The position numbers were made by a program, and so were the translations under genes. Positions 10,701-18,088 of a stretch of 64,000 bases of DNA are shown here, one piece after another. The notes beneath the pieces were generated by a model, which did not search any database, was not told the DNA's origin, and saw only the letters and a program-made list of their open reading frames with translations. Position 1 is the first letter of the stretch, and each line of letters begins with the position of its first letter. Source of the DNA: Gordoniibacillus chartarius (GTDB lineage: Bacteria > Bacillota > Bacilli > Paenibacillales > NBRC-103111); contig NZ_JBHLWN010000031.1 in NCBI RefSeq assembly GCF_042432825.1, forward strand, positions 1-64,000, written 5' to 3'.

Positions 10701-11363
10701 TTTTCTTGCACTTTCTTCATCAATTCCAATATTAACGAGCGATTGAATAATAACTTTCTGCTTCAAACGAAATTTAACACGTATCTCCTCCCACGGAGAA
10801 CCCGAGCATTTTTCAATTTCGCGTTTAAATTCTTCATATTTCCCTTCACTATCAATCTGTCTTTCAATTTCTGCAACCCAAAGTGTATCGGAGTAGCCAA
10901 GATGGCCATTAAAAACTCGTAAAAATACTTCAACTATTCTTTCTTTATCAGTAGAGTTTGCGGACGATTTAGAATCAATGTTAAACAGAATGGCATCGCT
11001 AGGTTTCGCCGCGGCAAAATGCATCATATCCAGTAACTCAATGTCAGAAGTTTTTTCAGTAAAATAATCAACTGGACGACGTCCGGCTACTTCTTTGTTA
11101 TCCAACAAGTATGATAGTATTTTCAGAAAGTGTGATTTACCTGAACCAAAGAAACCGGAAATCCAAACACCAATATTCGTACTTGGCTGGTTATAAACGG
11201 CTAAATAATTTTTATAAAAGGTTTTGAGATAATATGTACCTTCCTCCGTCATGACATATTCATCAAGTTCGTTTTTTATAGTATCAAGGTCGACTTGTCC
11301 AGCCTGAACAACCCCGTTAATATTGCGAAATATATCCTTTTTAAATATTTGAGCGATTTTCAT
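7788..11363 (-). CDS. brxC: BREX AAA+ ATPase BrxC
   Basis: 1191 residues, usual for BrxC/PglY. Walker A is GFFGSGKSHFLKIL at about residues 70-83 and Walker B is RLIFLVDEVGQYIG near 252. The C-terminal third is charged and helical, with likely coiled coils. BrxC is the large ATPase core of BREX and is thought to build the supramolecular complex with BrxB, PglX and PglZ. It sits 22 bases after brxB and 15 before pglX in one operon. The frame is intact with all ATPase residues. Confidence 0.94.
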   Translation of the reverse strand: MKIAQIFKKDIFRNINGVVQAGQVDLDTIKNELDEYVMTEEGTYYLKTFYKNYLAVYNQPSTNIGVWISGFFGSGKSHFLKILSYLLDNKEVAGRRPVDYFTEKTSDIELLDMMHFAAAKPSDAILFNIDSKSSANSTDKERIVEVFLRVFNGHLGYSDTLWVAEIERQIDSEGKYEEFKREIEKCSGSPWEEIRVKFRLKQKVIIQSLVNIGIDEESARKLLDTGKESFEMTSEKLSQLIAEYCQARGPEYRLIFLVDEVGQYIGTDSALMLNLQTVVEDIGNRCRGQAWVFVTSQEKIESVTTLHSTTDFSKIQGRFATRINLSSSNTDEVIKRRILEKTDVAANSLEVRYDQEEQMIRNRLSFEPNSTQLRHAYRTSQEFVELYPFIPYQVELLKEVFNKIRTQGEGGAHLAHGERSLLKAFQEACQLNADEDITNLVTMAEFYPSIRNFLEGSITSTIAKAEDRARNHEGLEMFDVDVLKVLYMIKGIDVIKSTATNVATLLMPTVDTERSPLEYRVKESLSRLQQAMLIEQNADQTYTFLSDEEQEINREIRNESVNETAVREHLGKLFYERMYAKPKFDYNKNTSFSFNKRYDNYIHGQMTNPLTMQVYSVNISDAEASLEANSGRLVLCLDPELIAEAESAVRYVQQVQTYVRRKKGPNSTQNQIKIYEAKQSQITDFEKKAERLLERACDLAKFFIQGQERTFSGSFENKVNSAMEMLVRSTYSKLGYVNEPINLKDERNEWKRLAQDGLLLTTDGVQNQHAYDEIKMRMEEAFRLNENVPLKSLIEKYSTAPYGWNDRDIIGLLFALFSEGKVKFTYAREAFIPEHPQFFERFSKLQERDRILVIPVGEVDPKVRRDCLSIFRELFGRHQVGESYEEMAAAINETLKSVFQDPLDDIKERRKQSNDYPYPGDTEISRITTGVFRIIQILDAEEKVNQFIQAVDDFDEWLEELGRLNSFYKKKPIEYFDGAVALLRKYDRDFALMNSEEILGYRRRITDILSNPKPYSLIPQLPELKDQLTKAIDKYVLQKREEILNQVKVLETQNNSLLDYYRNNESVANMIRMQIAEHDQLKHRISIETSLLAMRALQQEISECSKKMNDEARRMEVEQKSREKEKYKEGNSKPLALREKKIKYISEKELYHFFFQKKTKIETLDELDEALRSLRETLMKQLQENTLHMTE

Positions 11364-11385
11364 TGTTTATTCTCATCTCCCATTA

Positions 11386-11940
11386 CTAAGAAATTCTCGA
11401 TAACTGGTATTGATCTTCATTCGTTATTCGGTTAAATAAACGAAGCTGCAGACCCGTAAAGTACCCTGGATAAAAGAGAACGATAGGTCTTCGATATGCA
11501 TTATTAGCTAGCAACTTCAGCAACTGACTGGAGCGAATAAAAGGAAAAGCCGATCCTACCCCCGTTATAAAAACAAGTTCGGCGTCCTGCACTCGATCCA
11601 TAAATGCATTAATCAACGTTTGCTGATGATCAAGTACGGTCTCTGTTGCCTCAATTAGTCCTTCGTACCCTTCTTCGTCTCCTAGTTCAATTAAGTCATC
11701 AATTTCGTCTTCGAATAATTGAAGGAAGAGTTCGAACAGATTTACGTTACAGATTTTCAAGCTGGATTGAGCAACTAATCGTTTTACGAACGAACGCACT
11801 TCCAGTTCGTCTTCTGCTGGATAGTCAAAGACAAAGTGGGGGATCTCACTTCCTATTCCTCTCGGTGTCGTGAAGCCAGGTTCGTGGATTCGACCCTCCA
11901 ATTTGCAAAGACGTTCATAAGTTGTGGCCAAGCAATTCAC
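11386..11940 (-). CDS. brxB: BREX protein BrxB (DUF1788)
   Basis: 184 residues, the standard BrxB length. The N-terminal half contains a recognisable PRGIGSEIPHFVFDYP segment; the C-terminal half ends with PIVLFYPGYFTG and a LRLFNRI segment typical of DUF1788. It begins with GTG directly abutting the brxA stop codon, so translation is probably coupled. BrxB is a small essential BREX component, probably an adaptor between BrxC and PglZ; no enzymatic motif is visible. Confidence 0.9.
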   Translation of the reverse strand: MNCLATTYERLCKLEGRIHEPGFTTPRGIGSEIPHFVFDYPAEDELEVRSFVKRLVAQSSLKICNVNLFELFLQLFEDEIDDLIELGDEEGYEGLIEATETVLDHQQTLINAFMDRVQDAELVFITGVGSAFPFIRSSQLLKLLANNAYRRPIVLFYPGYFTGLQLRLFNRITNEDQYQLSRIS

Positions 11941-12534
11941 CTACCTTAATGTCGTCAGCTTATATAGTAACGGGTATTTTTCTTCGACATATTGCTTCAA
12001 TTCCAAACTAATGTGAAGTGGGTTTACTTGATATTCGCCATTTCCGATATCGACAAAAAGTCCACATTCTCTAAAAAACATCGTGATGGATTGTCGCATC
12101 CTCTTTTTGGTTTGTGGAGTCCAGTTTTTCACTTCATTCGACTCCGATTCTTTACGTTCGAAAAAATAATCCAAATCGCTCATTCGGATTACTGTTTTGC
12201 CCTCATTGTAGTTATACAAAACAGATTCTATAAAGAATTCATAAGGGAAACGATACGTAACCAGATAGCTGTACAAGATTAACGCATTTTCATCATAACG
12301 GGTACCGTGTAAATAAGCATGAAGTAGAGTCTTATCAAATGTCTTTATACGCTGATTCACTTTTTGTAATCGTTCTTTAATTCCTGATTCACTTTGCAGG
12401 TGAAATGGATTATGTTCGATCAGATAATCTAGTATTTCACTGTGAGAGAGACCTTGATTCTTCAAACGCAAAACTTCTCTTATTTCTTGCCTAAATAATC
12501 CTGCACCGGTAAAACCAGCCGCGTATTGTTTCAT
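11941..12534 (-). CDS. brxA: BREX protein BrxA (DUF1819)
   Basis: 197 residues, first gene of the BREX operon. The sequence matches the DUF1819 pattern: an N-terminal AAGFTGAGLFRQEI segment and a helical body with LILYSYLVTYRFPYEF. BrxA is a small DNA-binding protein in characterised BREX systems (family knowledge). Its start is the upstream of two nearby ATG codons after a GGAAG-type ribosome binding site. A -10 box TATAAT lies at 12643-12648 on the minus strand, so this is the operon's leading gene. Confidence 0.9.
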   Translation of the reverse strand: MKQYAAGFTGAGLFRQEIREVLRLKNQGLSHSEILDYLIEHNPFHLQSESGIKERLQKVNQRIKTFDKTLLHAYLHGTRYDENALILYSYLVTYRFPYEFFIESVLYNYNEGKTVIRMSDLDYFFERKESESNEVKNWTPQTKKRMRQSITMFFRECGLFVDIGNGEYQVNPLHISLELKQYVEEKYPLLYKLTTLR

Positions 12535-12617
12535 TCATATATCTTCCTTGCCTTATTTTTTATAGTTCGAAAGGTTCAAGCTAATCTAAGTTTGAATATG
12601 TTAATTAATTCGACAGA

Positions 12618-12691
12618 GACGTACAATTCACCTTCTTAACTAATTATACGATGGTTAAGTGCCATTATTATGTCAGCGAATACATGTTCTA
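12618..12691 (-). promoter_or_regulatory. BREX operon promoter with palindromic operator
   Basis: On the minus strand there is a TATAAT -10 box (12643-12648). A CTGACA hexamer (12671-12676) lies 22 bases upstream and directly abuts the palindrome GAATACATGTTC (plus strand, 12678-12689). A second GTACGT-containing site (GACGTACAATTC, 12618-12629) lies downstream of the -10. There is no good -35 at 17 bases, which suggests activator or repressor control. The same layout appears upstream of the HIRAN-WYL operon (22468-22535). The divergent OLD nuclease gene shares this interval. Regulator identity (the WYL protein at 21060-22013) is inferred. Confidence 0.6.
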
Positions 12692-12713
12692 ATCCCAAAA
12701 AATTCAGTACTAC

Positions 12714-12739
12714 ATGGAGGAAATAAATGGAGGAAATAA
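12714..12739 (+). repeat. 13-bp tandem repeat carrying two ribosome-binding-like sites
   Basis: ATGGAGGAAATAA is repeated exactly twice (12714-12726 and 12727-12739). The first GGAGG is 6 bases before the second ATG, which opens an 11-codon frame (MEEISTFISKY, 12727-12762). This could be a leader peptide for the OLD gene or a chance slippage duplication; nothing further supports translation. Confidence 0.5.
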
Positions 12740-12824
12740 GTACTTTTATATCGAAATATTAGGAAATGCGTTATGGGAAAATTTTTAATCTGTACTATCT
12801 TGAATTCAAGGAGTTGAATATTTT

Positions 12825-14681
12825 TTGCTAATCCGTTATATACGTGTTACAAATTTCAGAGGTATAGACCATTTCGAAGCAGTAATGAACAAAAACTTGT
12901 TATCTATTGTAGGTCAAAACGATGTAGGTAAATCGTCTGTTTTACGCGCAATATGTATCTTCTTGGATAAGGAAAAAATGCTTATTGAAGATTTCCCGAA
13001 CGATGAACCAACTAAGCAGTGCAAAATTGAAATACATTTTGAATCCACAACAGTTACCGACGTTTCAGATGATAATAGCCTTATAAAATTAAAGCGGACT
13101 TTCGAGGTTCAAAATGGAAGAATCGCAAGCAAACAATTTATTTATAAGCAACTTTCCCTCCCGAGCGAGGAGGAGCTAAATGACTACAAAATTCTCAAGC
13201 AGGTCGCTAAGACCTTAGGAATTGAAGTTCCATCTAGAAAACCAAGTGAATCCGATATTACTCAAATTAAAGAAACTGTGATAAACAAAGGAAATCAGCA
13301 CTTATCATTTGATTGGTATGAAGATGATTGGGGAGATATTGGAGATCGATTGCCCGAAGTTATATTCATACCGGCATCACAAGATCACCTTTCTGAACAA
13401 AAGATGACCAGTGATTCATCTTTATTTGGACGACTGTTTCGTGTAGGTTTGCGAAAATGGTTAAATGCCGATCCAGAAAGCAAAGATGCGATAAGCACTG
13501 TTAACCAGCGTATCGAACATATCAATAAAATATTTATTGATAAAGTCGAAGAGAAACTAAAAGAACAATTGCCCTTAGCTGAAAATCTAAATCAAAAAAT
13601 TGACCCTCTTGATGTCAGCAAAGGTTTCTCATTTACAATGACCGTAAAAGATGCTCAAGGTATTGAAACAGCTTTAAACCACCGCGGTAGCGGTTTGCAG
13701 CGTTCAGTTTTGGTAGCTGTTATAAGGGCTCAAACGGAAATAAATAAAATGATTGAAGAACTCGCTTCAGGTTCTAACACTGACGAAACCACTTACGTAC
13801 GGCCAACATTATACATTTTTGAAGAACCAGAAGCTTTCCTACATCTCTCAGCTCAAAAAGAACTCTTTTATTCTTTGAAGGACCTTGCTGATGCCGGAAA
13901 TCAAATTATTATAACGACGCACTCTACACTATTTATTGATGAGTCCAATCGGGATGACATTGTACTATTGACACGAAGCAATGGACATACGACTTCACTT
14001 CAGCATCTCCCCGATGAAGATATTAGGGAGCACCTTGGTGAACGAATCAAAATAAGCGAGCTATTAACTGGAAAAGTGTGCTGTTTGGTCGAAGGCATAT
14101 CGGACAAGCATGCGTTTGAGAGTTGGGCTGATAGGCTTGGGCTTAACTATAAACGTGATGGGGTTCATTTTATTTCAATGGATGGATGCAGACAATTAGA
14201 CTATTATGCGAACGTAAAAATCCTGCTCGATTTCAATGTACCGTTCCGAATTATCTTAGATAGGGACTCCCATGGAGAAACACAGCCAGAAGCCAGAAAG
14301 AAGGAACTGGAGCAAAAGTACCCCAAACTTAGAAATGGATACATAAAAATTCTTACCAAGGGTGAGTTAGAAAACTATTTTTGTTTAGATACAGTTGCCT
14401 CCGTACTAAAAATAGAAAGACATATGATAAATGATACTGATTATATTACTGATCCAAAAAAAGCTTTAAGAGAAGCTACACAAATTGCCATCGCGCAGGG
14501 ATTGACCGCAAGAAGATATCGCGAAGGTGAGCACAGTCGAGAAATAAGCAGTAAAATGCCGTTAGAAAAATTGGATGATGAAATAAAAGGAATTATCATG
14601 GAATTAGCTGAGTTATCAGGGAACAACAATCGTATTCTAGAACATTTCAGAACCGCGATTGCCGAAGCGGCAGCAAATTAG
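12825..14681 (+). CDS. OLD-family ATP-dependent endonuclease (ABC ATPase plus TOPRIM)
   Basis: 618 residues. The N-terminal SMC/ABC-like ATPase shows Walker A VGQNDVGKSS (about 29-38), a Walker B/D-loop YIFEEPEAFLH near 330 and an H-loop IIITTHSTLF. The C-terminal TOPRIM nuclease shows CLVEGISDKHAF (near 420) with its glutamate and IILDRDSHGE (near 477) with the DxD pair. OLD proteins cut DNA and act in phage defence, alone or with a partner helicase as in Gabija. The start is TTG, chosen for AAGGAG 11 bases upstream; no ATG is available. It is divergent from brxA and convergent with the AddA-like gene, with no GajB-type partner adjacent, so it is probably a single-gene nuclease accessory to BREX. 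Confidence 0.85.
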   Translation: MLIRYIRVTNFRGIDHFEAVMNKNLLSIVGQNDVGKSSVLRAICIFLDKEKMLIEDFPNDEPTKQCKIEIHFESTTVTDVSDDNSLIKLKRTFEVQNGRIASKQFIYKQLSLPSEEELNDYKILKQVAKTLGIEVPSRKPSESDITQIKETVINKGNQHLSFDWYEDDWGDIGDRLPEVIFIPASQDHLSEQKMTSDSSLFGRLFRVGLRKWLNADPESKDAISTVNQRIEHINKIFIDKVEEKLKEQLPLAENLNQKIDPLDVSKGFSFTMTVKDAQGIETALNHRGSGLQRSVLVAVIRAQTEINKMIEELASGSNTDETTYVRPTLYIFEEPEAFLHLSAQKELFYSLKDLADAGNQIIITTHSTLFIDESNRDDIVLLTRSNGHTTSLQHLPDEDIREHLGERIKISELLTGKVCCLVEGISDKHAFESWADRLGLNYKRDGVHFISMDGCRQLDYYANVKILLDFNVPFRIILDRDSHGETQPEARKKELEQKYPKLRNGYIKILTKGELENYFCLDTVASVLKIERHMINDTDYITDPKKALREATQIAIAQGLTARRYREGEHSREISSKMPLEKLDDEIKGIIMELAELSGNNNRILEHFRTAIAEAAAN

Positions 14682-14690
14682 TCATAGTAA

Positions 14691-14719
14691 GAGGAGCCTT
14701 TCATGGTTTAAGGCTCCTC
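14691..14719. terminator. Hairpin between convergent genes
   Basis: GAGGAGCCTT (14691-14700) pairs perfectly with AAGGCTCCTC (14710-14719) over a 9-base loop. It lies between the stops of the OLD gene and the AddA-like gene, so it may serve both strands. Neither side has a strong T tract. Confidence 0.55.
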
Positions 14720-14734
14720 CCCCAATCTCACGAG

Positions 14735-17700
14735 TTACAAGTTCAAATTCAAAGTTATCGGCACAAACTTCTGCAAACTGGAAAAATACAAACCAGCTTC
14801 CTTCACCCGATAACCAAACGTCCCCGACCAAGCTTTCGCGTAAGCTTGCACCTGTGGCGCGTAAAACTGAACAAACTGCTGCAGCTTGCCCTCATCAAGT
14901 TGATCCGTCTTGAAGTCGACAGTCACCCAGCCGTCCTCTTCTTCAAATGCAAAATCTACGACGCCCTTTATCAGGATGTAATGGTTGTTGGAATGACGTT
15001 CAGATGCTGAAGATGCTGTTTCCGAAATCGTCTCATCATTTGTTGTTGGCTCCATTGCCACTTGATTGCGCTCTACAATTATCATCGGGATTTCAAACAA
15101 CCTCTGTTTCGCTCGCAGACTCCGCTGCCAAAGTTCACTCGCCAGTATCTCTTGCAGCATGGTTAGAGCATCCGCTACATCTTGGTCTGCAACCCCTTCG
15201 CTCTGGCAGAGGTATTGAACGTATTCCTGAAGTTCGCTCAAGGCTAATCCTTTTCCGACCGCCTCAAGTCCCTTATGAATCACGCTGCCGAAAGATGGGC
15301 CCCTTCCCGTGGCTGACCATTCAGGCACGTCGCCAATACTCTTCGTAAGCCCGGTAACCGATGCCTCCGCATAAGTCGATTGACGAAGGTGGTTGAATAT
15401 TTCTTCTCTCCGAGCTAAATAAGCATCCAGATCCACTGACGGCGCTTTGGGTTCGGATAATATAGTTGAAAATGTCCGAGATATAATGTCGATATCACGC
15501 TGTTTGTCTTTCTCATCCGACTCAGGAACATCCAATTCACGTATGAGCTCCATCCCGTCCATGAGCGAACTCCATGGGCATTTCGCAGGTTGATCCGGAT
15601 AGAGACTGACGACTAGCATTTGTTTGGCCCTCGTCGCCGCGACATAGAGAAGCCGATCCCGCTCCGCATTCATGAATGCACGCTCCCGCACACTCATCAT
15701 TTCCCAGTCTACAGGTTGCGCTATCGTTTCTTTCTGAAATCCTCTAGCCTGCTGGATAAGGAAATAACCGAAAGCCCCTGCCTCTGTACGATCAATAAAC
15801 TGCTCTGCATCATAATCCTTTTCTCCGCAAGGACAAGCCAGAAACACGACAGGCGCTTCGAGCCCTTTAGCTTTATGCACGTTCATGATCCGTACCGCTT
15901 GCCCTTTGCCTGCGTACAGGCTGGCGGTTTCAATGCCTTTATTTTGCCGAATTGCAGAGATAGCGTCCGCCAATGCATGCCAATCAGATGCGAGCATAGC
16001 GTCACGCTGCAGTGTCTCCATCACCTTCAGCAAGGTCCCCGACCGATTCGCCCCCGCTTCCTGTACGGCGGAATAAGGCAGGAGGCTGGTATCCTCTATG
16101 ATTCGATACAAAGCCGCCCATGCGGGTAATTCTTTCACCCATCCGGCATATTCCCGCAATTTCCAACATGCAGCCACAACACGACTTATCGTTCCTGCGC
16201 ACTCCCCAGGCTCTGGCAACCGATAGATGGACCAAGCATGCCCCAAAGCCCGGTACTGCATCAACTCAGAGTCGCTAATGCCGAACAGTGGGCCTCGCAG
16301 TACACTCAGCATCGCCACTTGATCGGAAGGATCGGCTAGGTAAAGAACCAACTGTCCCAGCGTATGAAGCTCGGGATATAGAGCGGAGCTTCCTACAGTT
16401 TCCGCTGCAACACCCCTTTTCTCCAGCTCTTCCGCGTACAGATGCAGATAGTGCCTTGTTCTTGTCAAAATCAGAAAATCGCTCGGACGGGCGTCTCTAA
16501 CGACCCAAGCCGCACCGCTTCGCTCCTGAATTTGCAAATTTCCGTCACGGCAAGCCCATGAGATGTATGCGGCGATACGCAGTGCGTCAACCGCCGCCAC
16601 CTCATCCTTGCCACCTGGTATCTTCGGATACGTAAGCGCATAAATCCCATGGTACGCTTGCTTGTTCGCCTTGGGATTCGGCGTATTCGTTTCCATCTTT
16701 ACATAAGCGGCTTGAACATCGGTTTCCCGGACAGGAAGTTTCCCGACAAATTGCCCGTTCACAAAAGCGCCGATCGAATCGACGGATCGGAAATTGCTGG
16801 TCAAGTGAAGCACATCCCCGCATGCCTGAATCCGCGATTTGACCTCGTTATAGATCGAAATATCCGCGCGGCGGAAGCGGTAGATGGATTGTTTCGGATC
16901 GCCCACGACGAACAAGGAGCCCGGTCTTGGCGTAAGCTTCCGCCAATTCCGTTCGTTCGGGGCATCCCCGGTTCCGGTCAAGAGAAACATCATTTCCGCT
17001 TGGACCGGATCGGTATCCTGAAACTCATCGACCATCAGCCTTTGATATCGGCCCGCAAAATAACGGCGAACCTCAGGGTAATCACGCAGCAATCGGCTTG
17101 CATGCAGCAGCAGATCCTGAAAATTCAGTTTTCCTGCTTGCAAACGCCGCTCTCTGCAATAATCCAGGACGGGCAAGACAAACTGGATGACTATCGGATA
17201 TAGGTATTCCCGCCACGATTGAAGGAAGGGGAACAAGACGGTGATTTGCCAATCATGAAATTGTTCACCAATTGCCTTGGCCTGTTTCTTATCCGGCCAG
17301 CGATTTTGCGTCACATCCAGTTTGGCGTCAAACAATTGCGCGAGCGTCAGCATGTGCATATCGTCTTGCATATCAAATAAACGCAGCATCTGACTTGCTG
17401 AACGCAGCTTGGTCTGCAGCTTATCCCATCCTTTTTCCGGCTCGGACGTCGGAACAAACTTTATGGCTTCCTCGATCATCGGAAGGAGGGAAAGGCGGAT
17501 CAGGTCGAAATCAGGACGGTTAACCGGTTCGTAAGGAATATGGACGTCCGTAAAAATCGATATCCGATCATAGACATCCTTAAGTGTGCTGACGTCGATG
17601 TTCAGTTCGGCAAAGGATGGAAGGATCCGGCTATCCTCCTCTTGCAACCGAACGAGATATTCGTCCCAGCATTGATCGTGAAACGCACGATTCAGCTCGT

Positions 17701-18088
17701 CATCCATCTCTTCGAAAGAAGGATCCAGCCCGGCTTCAATCGGACGTTCGCGAAGAAGCGAGGAACAGAAGGAGTGGATCGTTCCGATGAAGATTTGATC
17801 CAGATTGGCCAATGCTTCTTCCATACGCTTTCTGGATTCACAGGCGGAATCCGCCGCTTTACGTTCCAAAGCGATACGAAAACGCTCCTTCATTTCATCC
17901 GCCGCTTTATTCGTAAATGTTATCGCCGCGATATGCTCAATTTTCGCCGTTCCGGTCTCAATTAACGCCAGCAATCTACCTACCAAGCTGGTTGTTTTTC
18001 CGGAACCCGCACCAGCTTCCACCAAAAAAGTCGTGTCTAGCTCCTCCAGGATTCTCGTTCTGGCGTGTTGATCTGATCGTTCATTCAA
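14735..18088 (-). CDS. AddA/RecB-like UvrD helicase with C-terminal PD-(D/E)XK nuclease
   Basis: 1117 residues from a TTG at 18088, chosen because TTGAATGA overlaps the stop of the upstream AddB-like gene and GGAGGTGGAG lies just before it; the longer frame to 18187 reads into that gene. SF1 motifs: EAGAGSGKTTSLV (I), ITFTNKAADEMKERF (Ia), VDEFQDTDPVQ (II), VGDPKQSIYRFRRAD (III), MNVHKAKGLEAPVV (V) and LLYVAATRAK (VI). The C-terminus has GSVIHKGLEA, then WVTVDFKTD and YAPQVQAYA, the RecB-type nuclease. By family it unwinds and degrades DNA ends with an AddB partner. It is slightly shorter than housekeeping AddA (about 1230) and lies in a defence island, so an accessory, defence-type AddAB is likely. 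Confidence 0.85.
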   Translation of the reverse strand: MNERSDQHARTRILEELDTTFLVEAGAGSGKTTSLVGRLLALIETGTAKIEHIAAITFTNKAADEMKERFRIALERKAADSACESRKRMEEALANLDQIFIGTIHSFCSSLLRERPIEAGLDPSFEEMDDELNRAFHDQCWDEYLVRLQEEDSRILPSFAELNIDVSTLKDVYDRISIFTDVHIPYEPVNRPDFDLIRLSLLPMIEEAIKFVPTSEPEKGWDKLQTKLRSASQMLRLFDMQDDMHMLTLAQLFDAKLDVTQNRWPDKKQAKAIGEQFHDWQITVLFPFLQSWREYLYPIVIQFVLPVLDYCRERRLQAGKLNFQDLLLHASRLLRDYPEVRRYFAGRYQRLMVDEFQDTDPVQAEMMFLLTGTGDAPNERNWRKLTPRPGSLFVVGDPKQSIYRFRRADISIYNEVKSRIQACGDVLHLTSNFRSVDSIGAFVNGQFVGKLPVRETDVQAAYVKMETNTPNPKANKQAYHGIYALTYPKIPGGKDEVAAVDALRIAAYISWACRDGNLQIQERSGAAWVVRDARPSDFLILTRTRHYLHLYAEELEKRGVAAETVGSSALYPELHTLGQLVLYLADPSDQVAMLSVLRGPLFGISDSELMQYRALGHAWSIYRLPEPGECAGTISRVVAACWKLREYAGWVKELPAWAALYRIIEDTSLLPYSAVQEAGANRSGTLLKVMETLQRDAMLASDWHALADAISAIRQNKGIETASLYAGKGQAVRIMNVHKAKGLEAPVVFLACPCGEKDYDAEQFIDRTEAGAFGYFLIQQARGFQKETIAQPVDWEMMSVRERAFMNAERDRLLYVAATRAKQMLVVSLYPDQPAKCPWSSLMDGMELIRELDVPESDEKDKQRDIDIISRTFSTILSEPKAPSVDLDAYLARREEIFNHLRQSTYAEASVTGLTKSIGDVPEWSATGRGPSFGSVIHKGLEAVGKGLALSELQEYVQYLCQSEGVADQDVADALTMLQEILASELWQRSLRAKQRLFEIPMIIVERNQVAMEPTTNDETISETASSASERHSNNHYILIKGVVDFAFEEEDGWVTVDFKTDQLDEGKLQQFVQFYAPQVQAYAKAWSGTFGYRVKEAGLYFSSLQKFVPITLNLNL

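Noticed and set aside
1..12534. DISARM locus
   Set aside because: The helicase resembles DrmD, but drmA, drmB and drmC are absent and the core genes are clearly BREX.
12825..18088. Gabija (GajA plus GajB)
   Set aside because: OLD and a UvrD helicase lie side by side but are convergent. The helicase is a 1117-residue AddA-type protein with a nuclease domain and an AddB partner, not a ~500-residue GajB.
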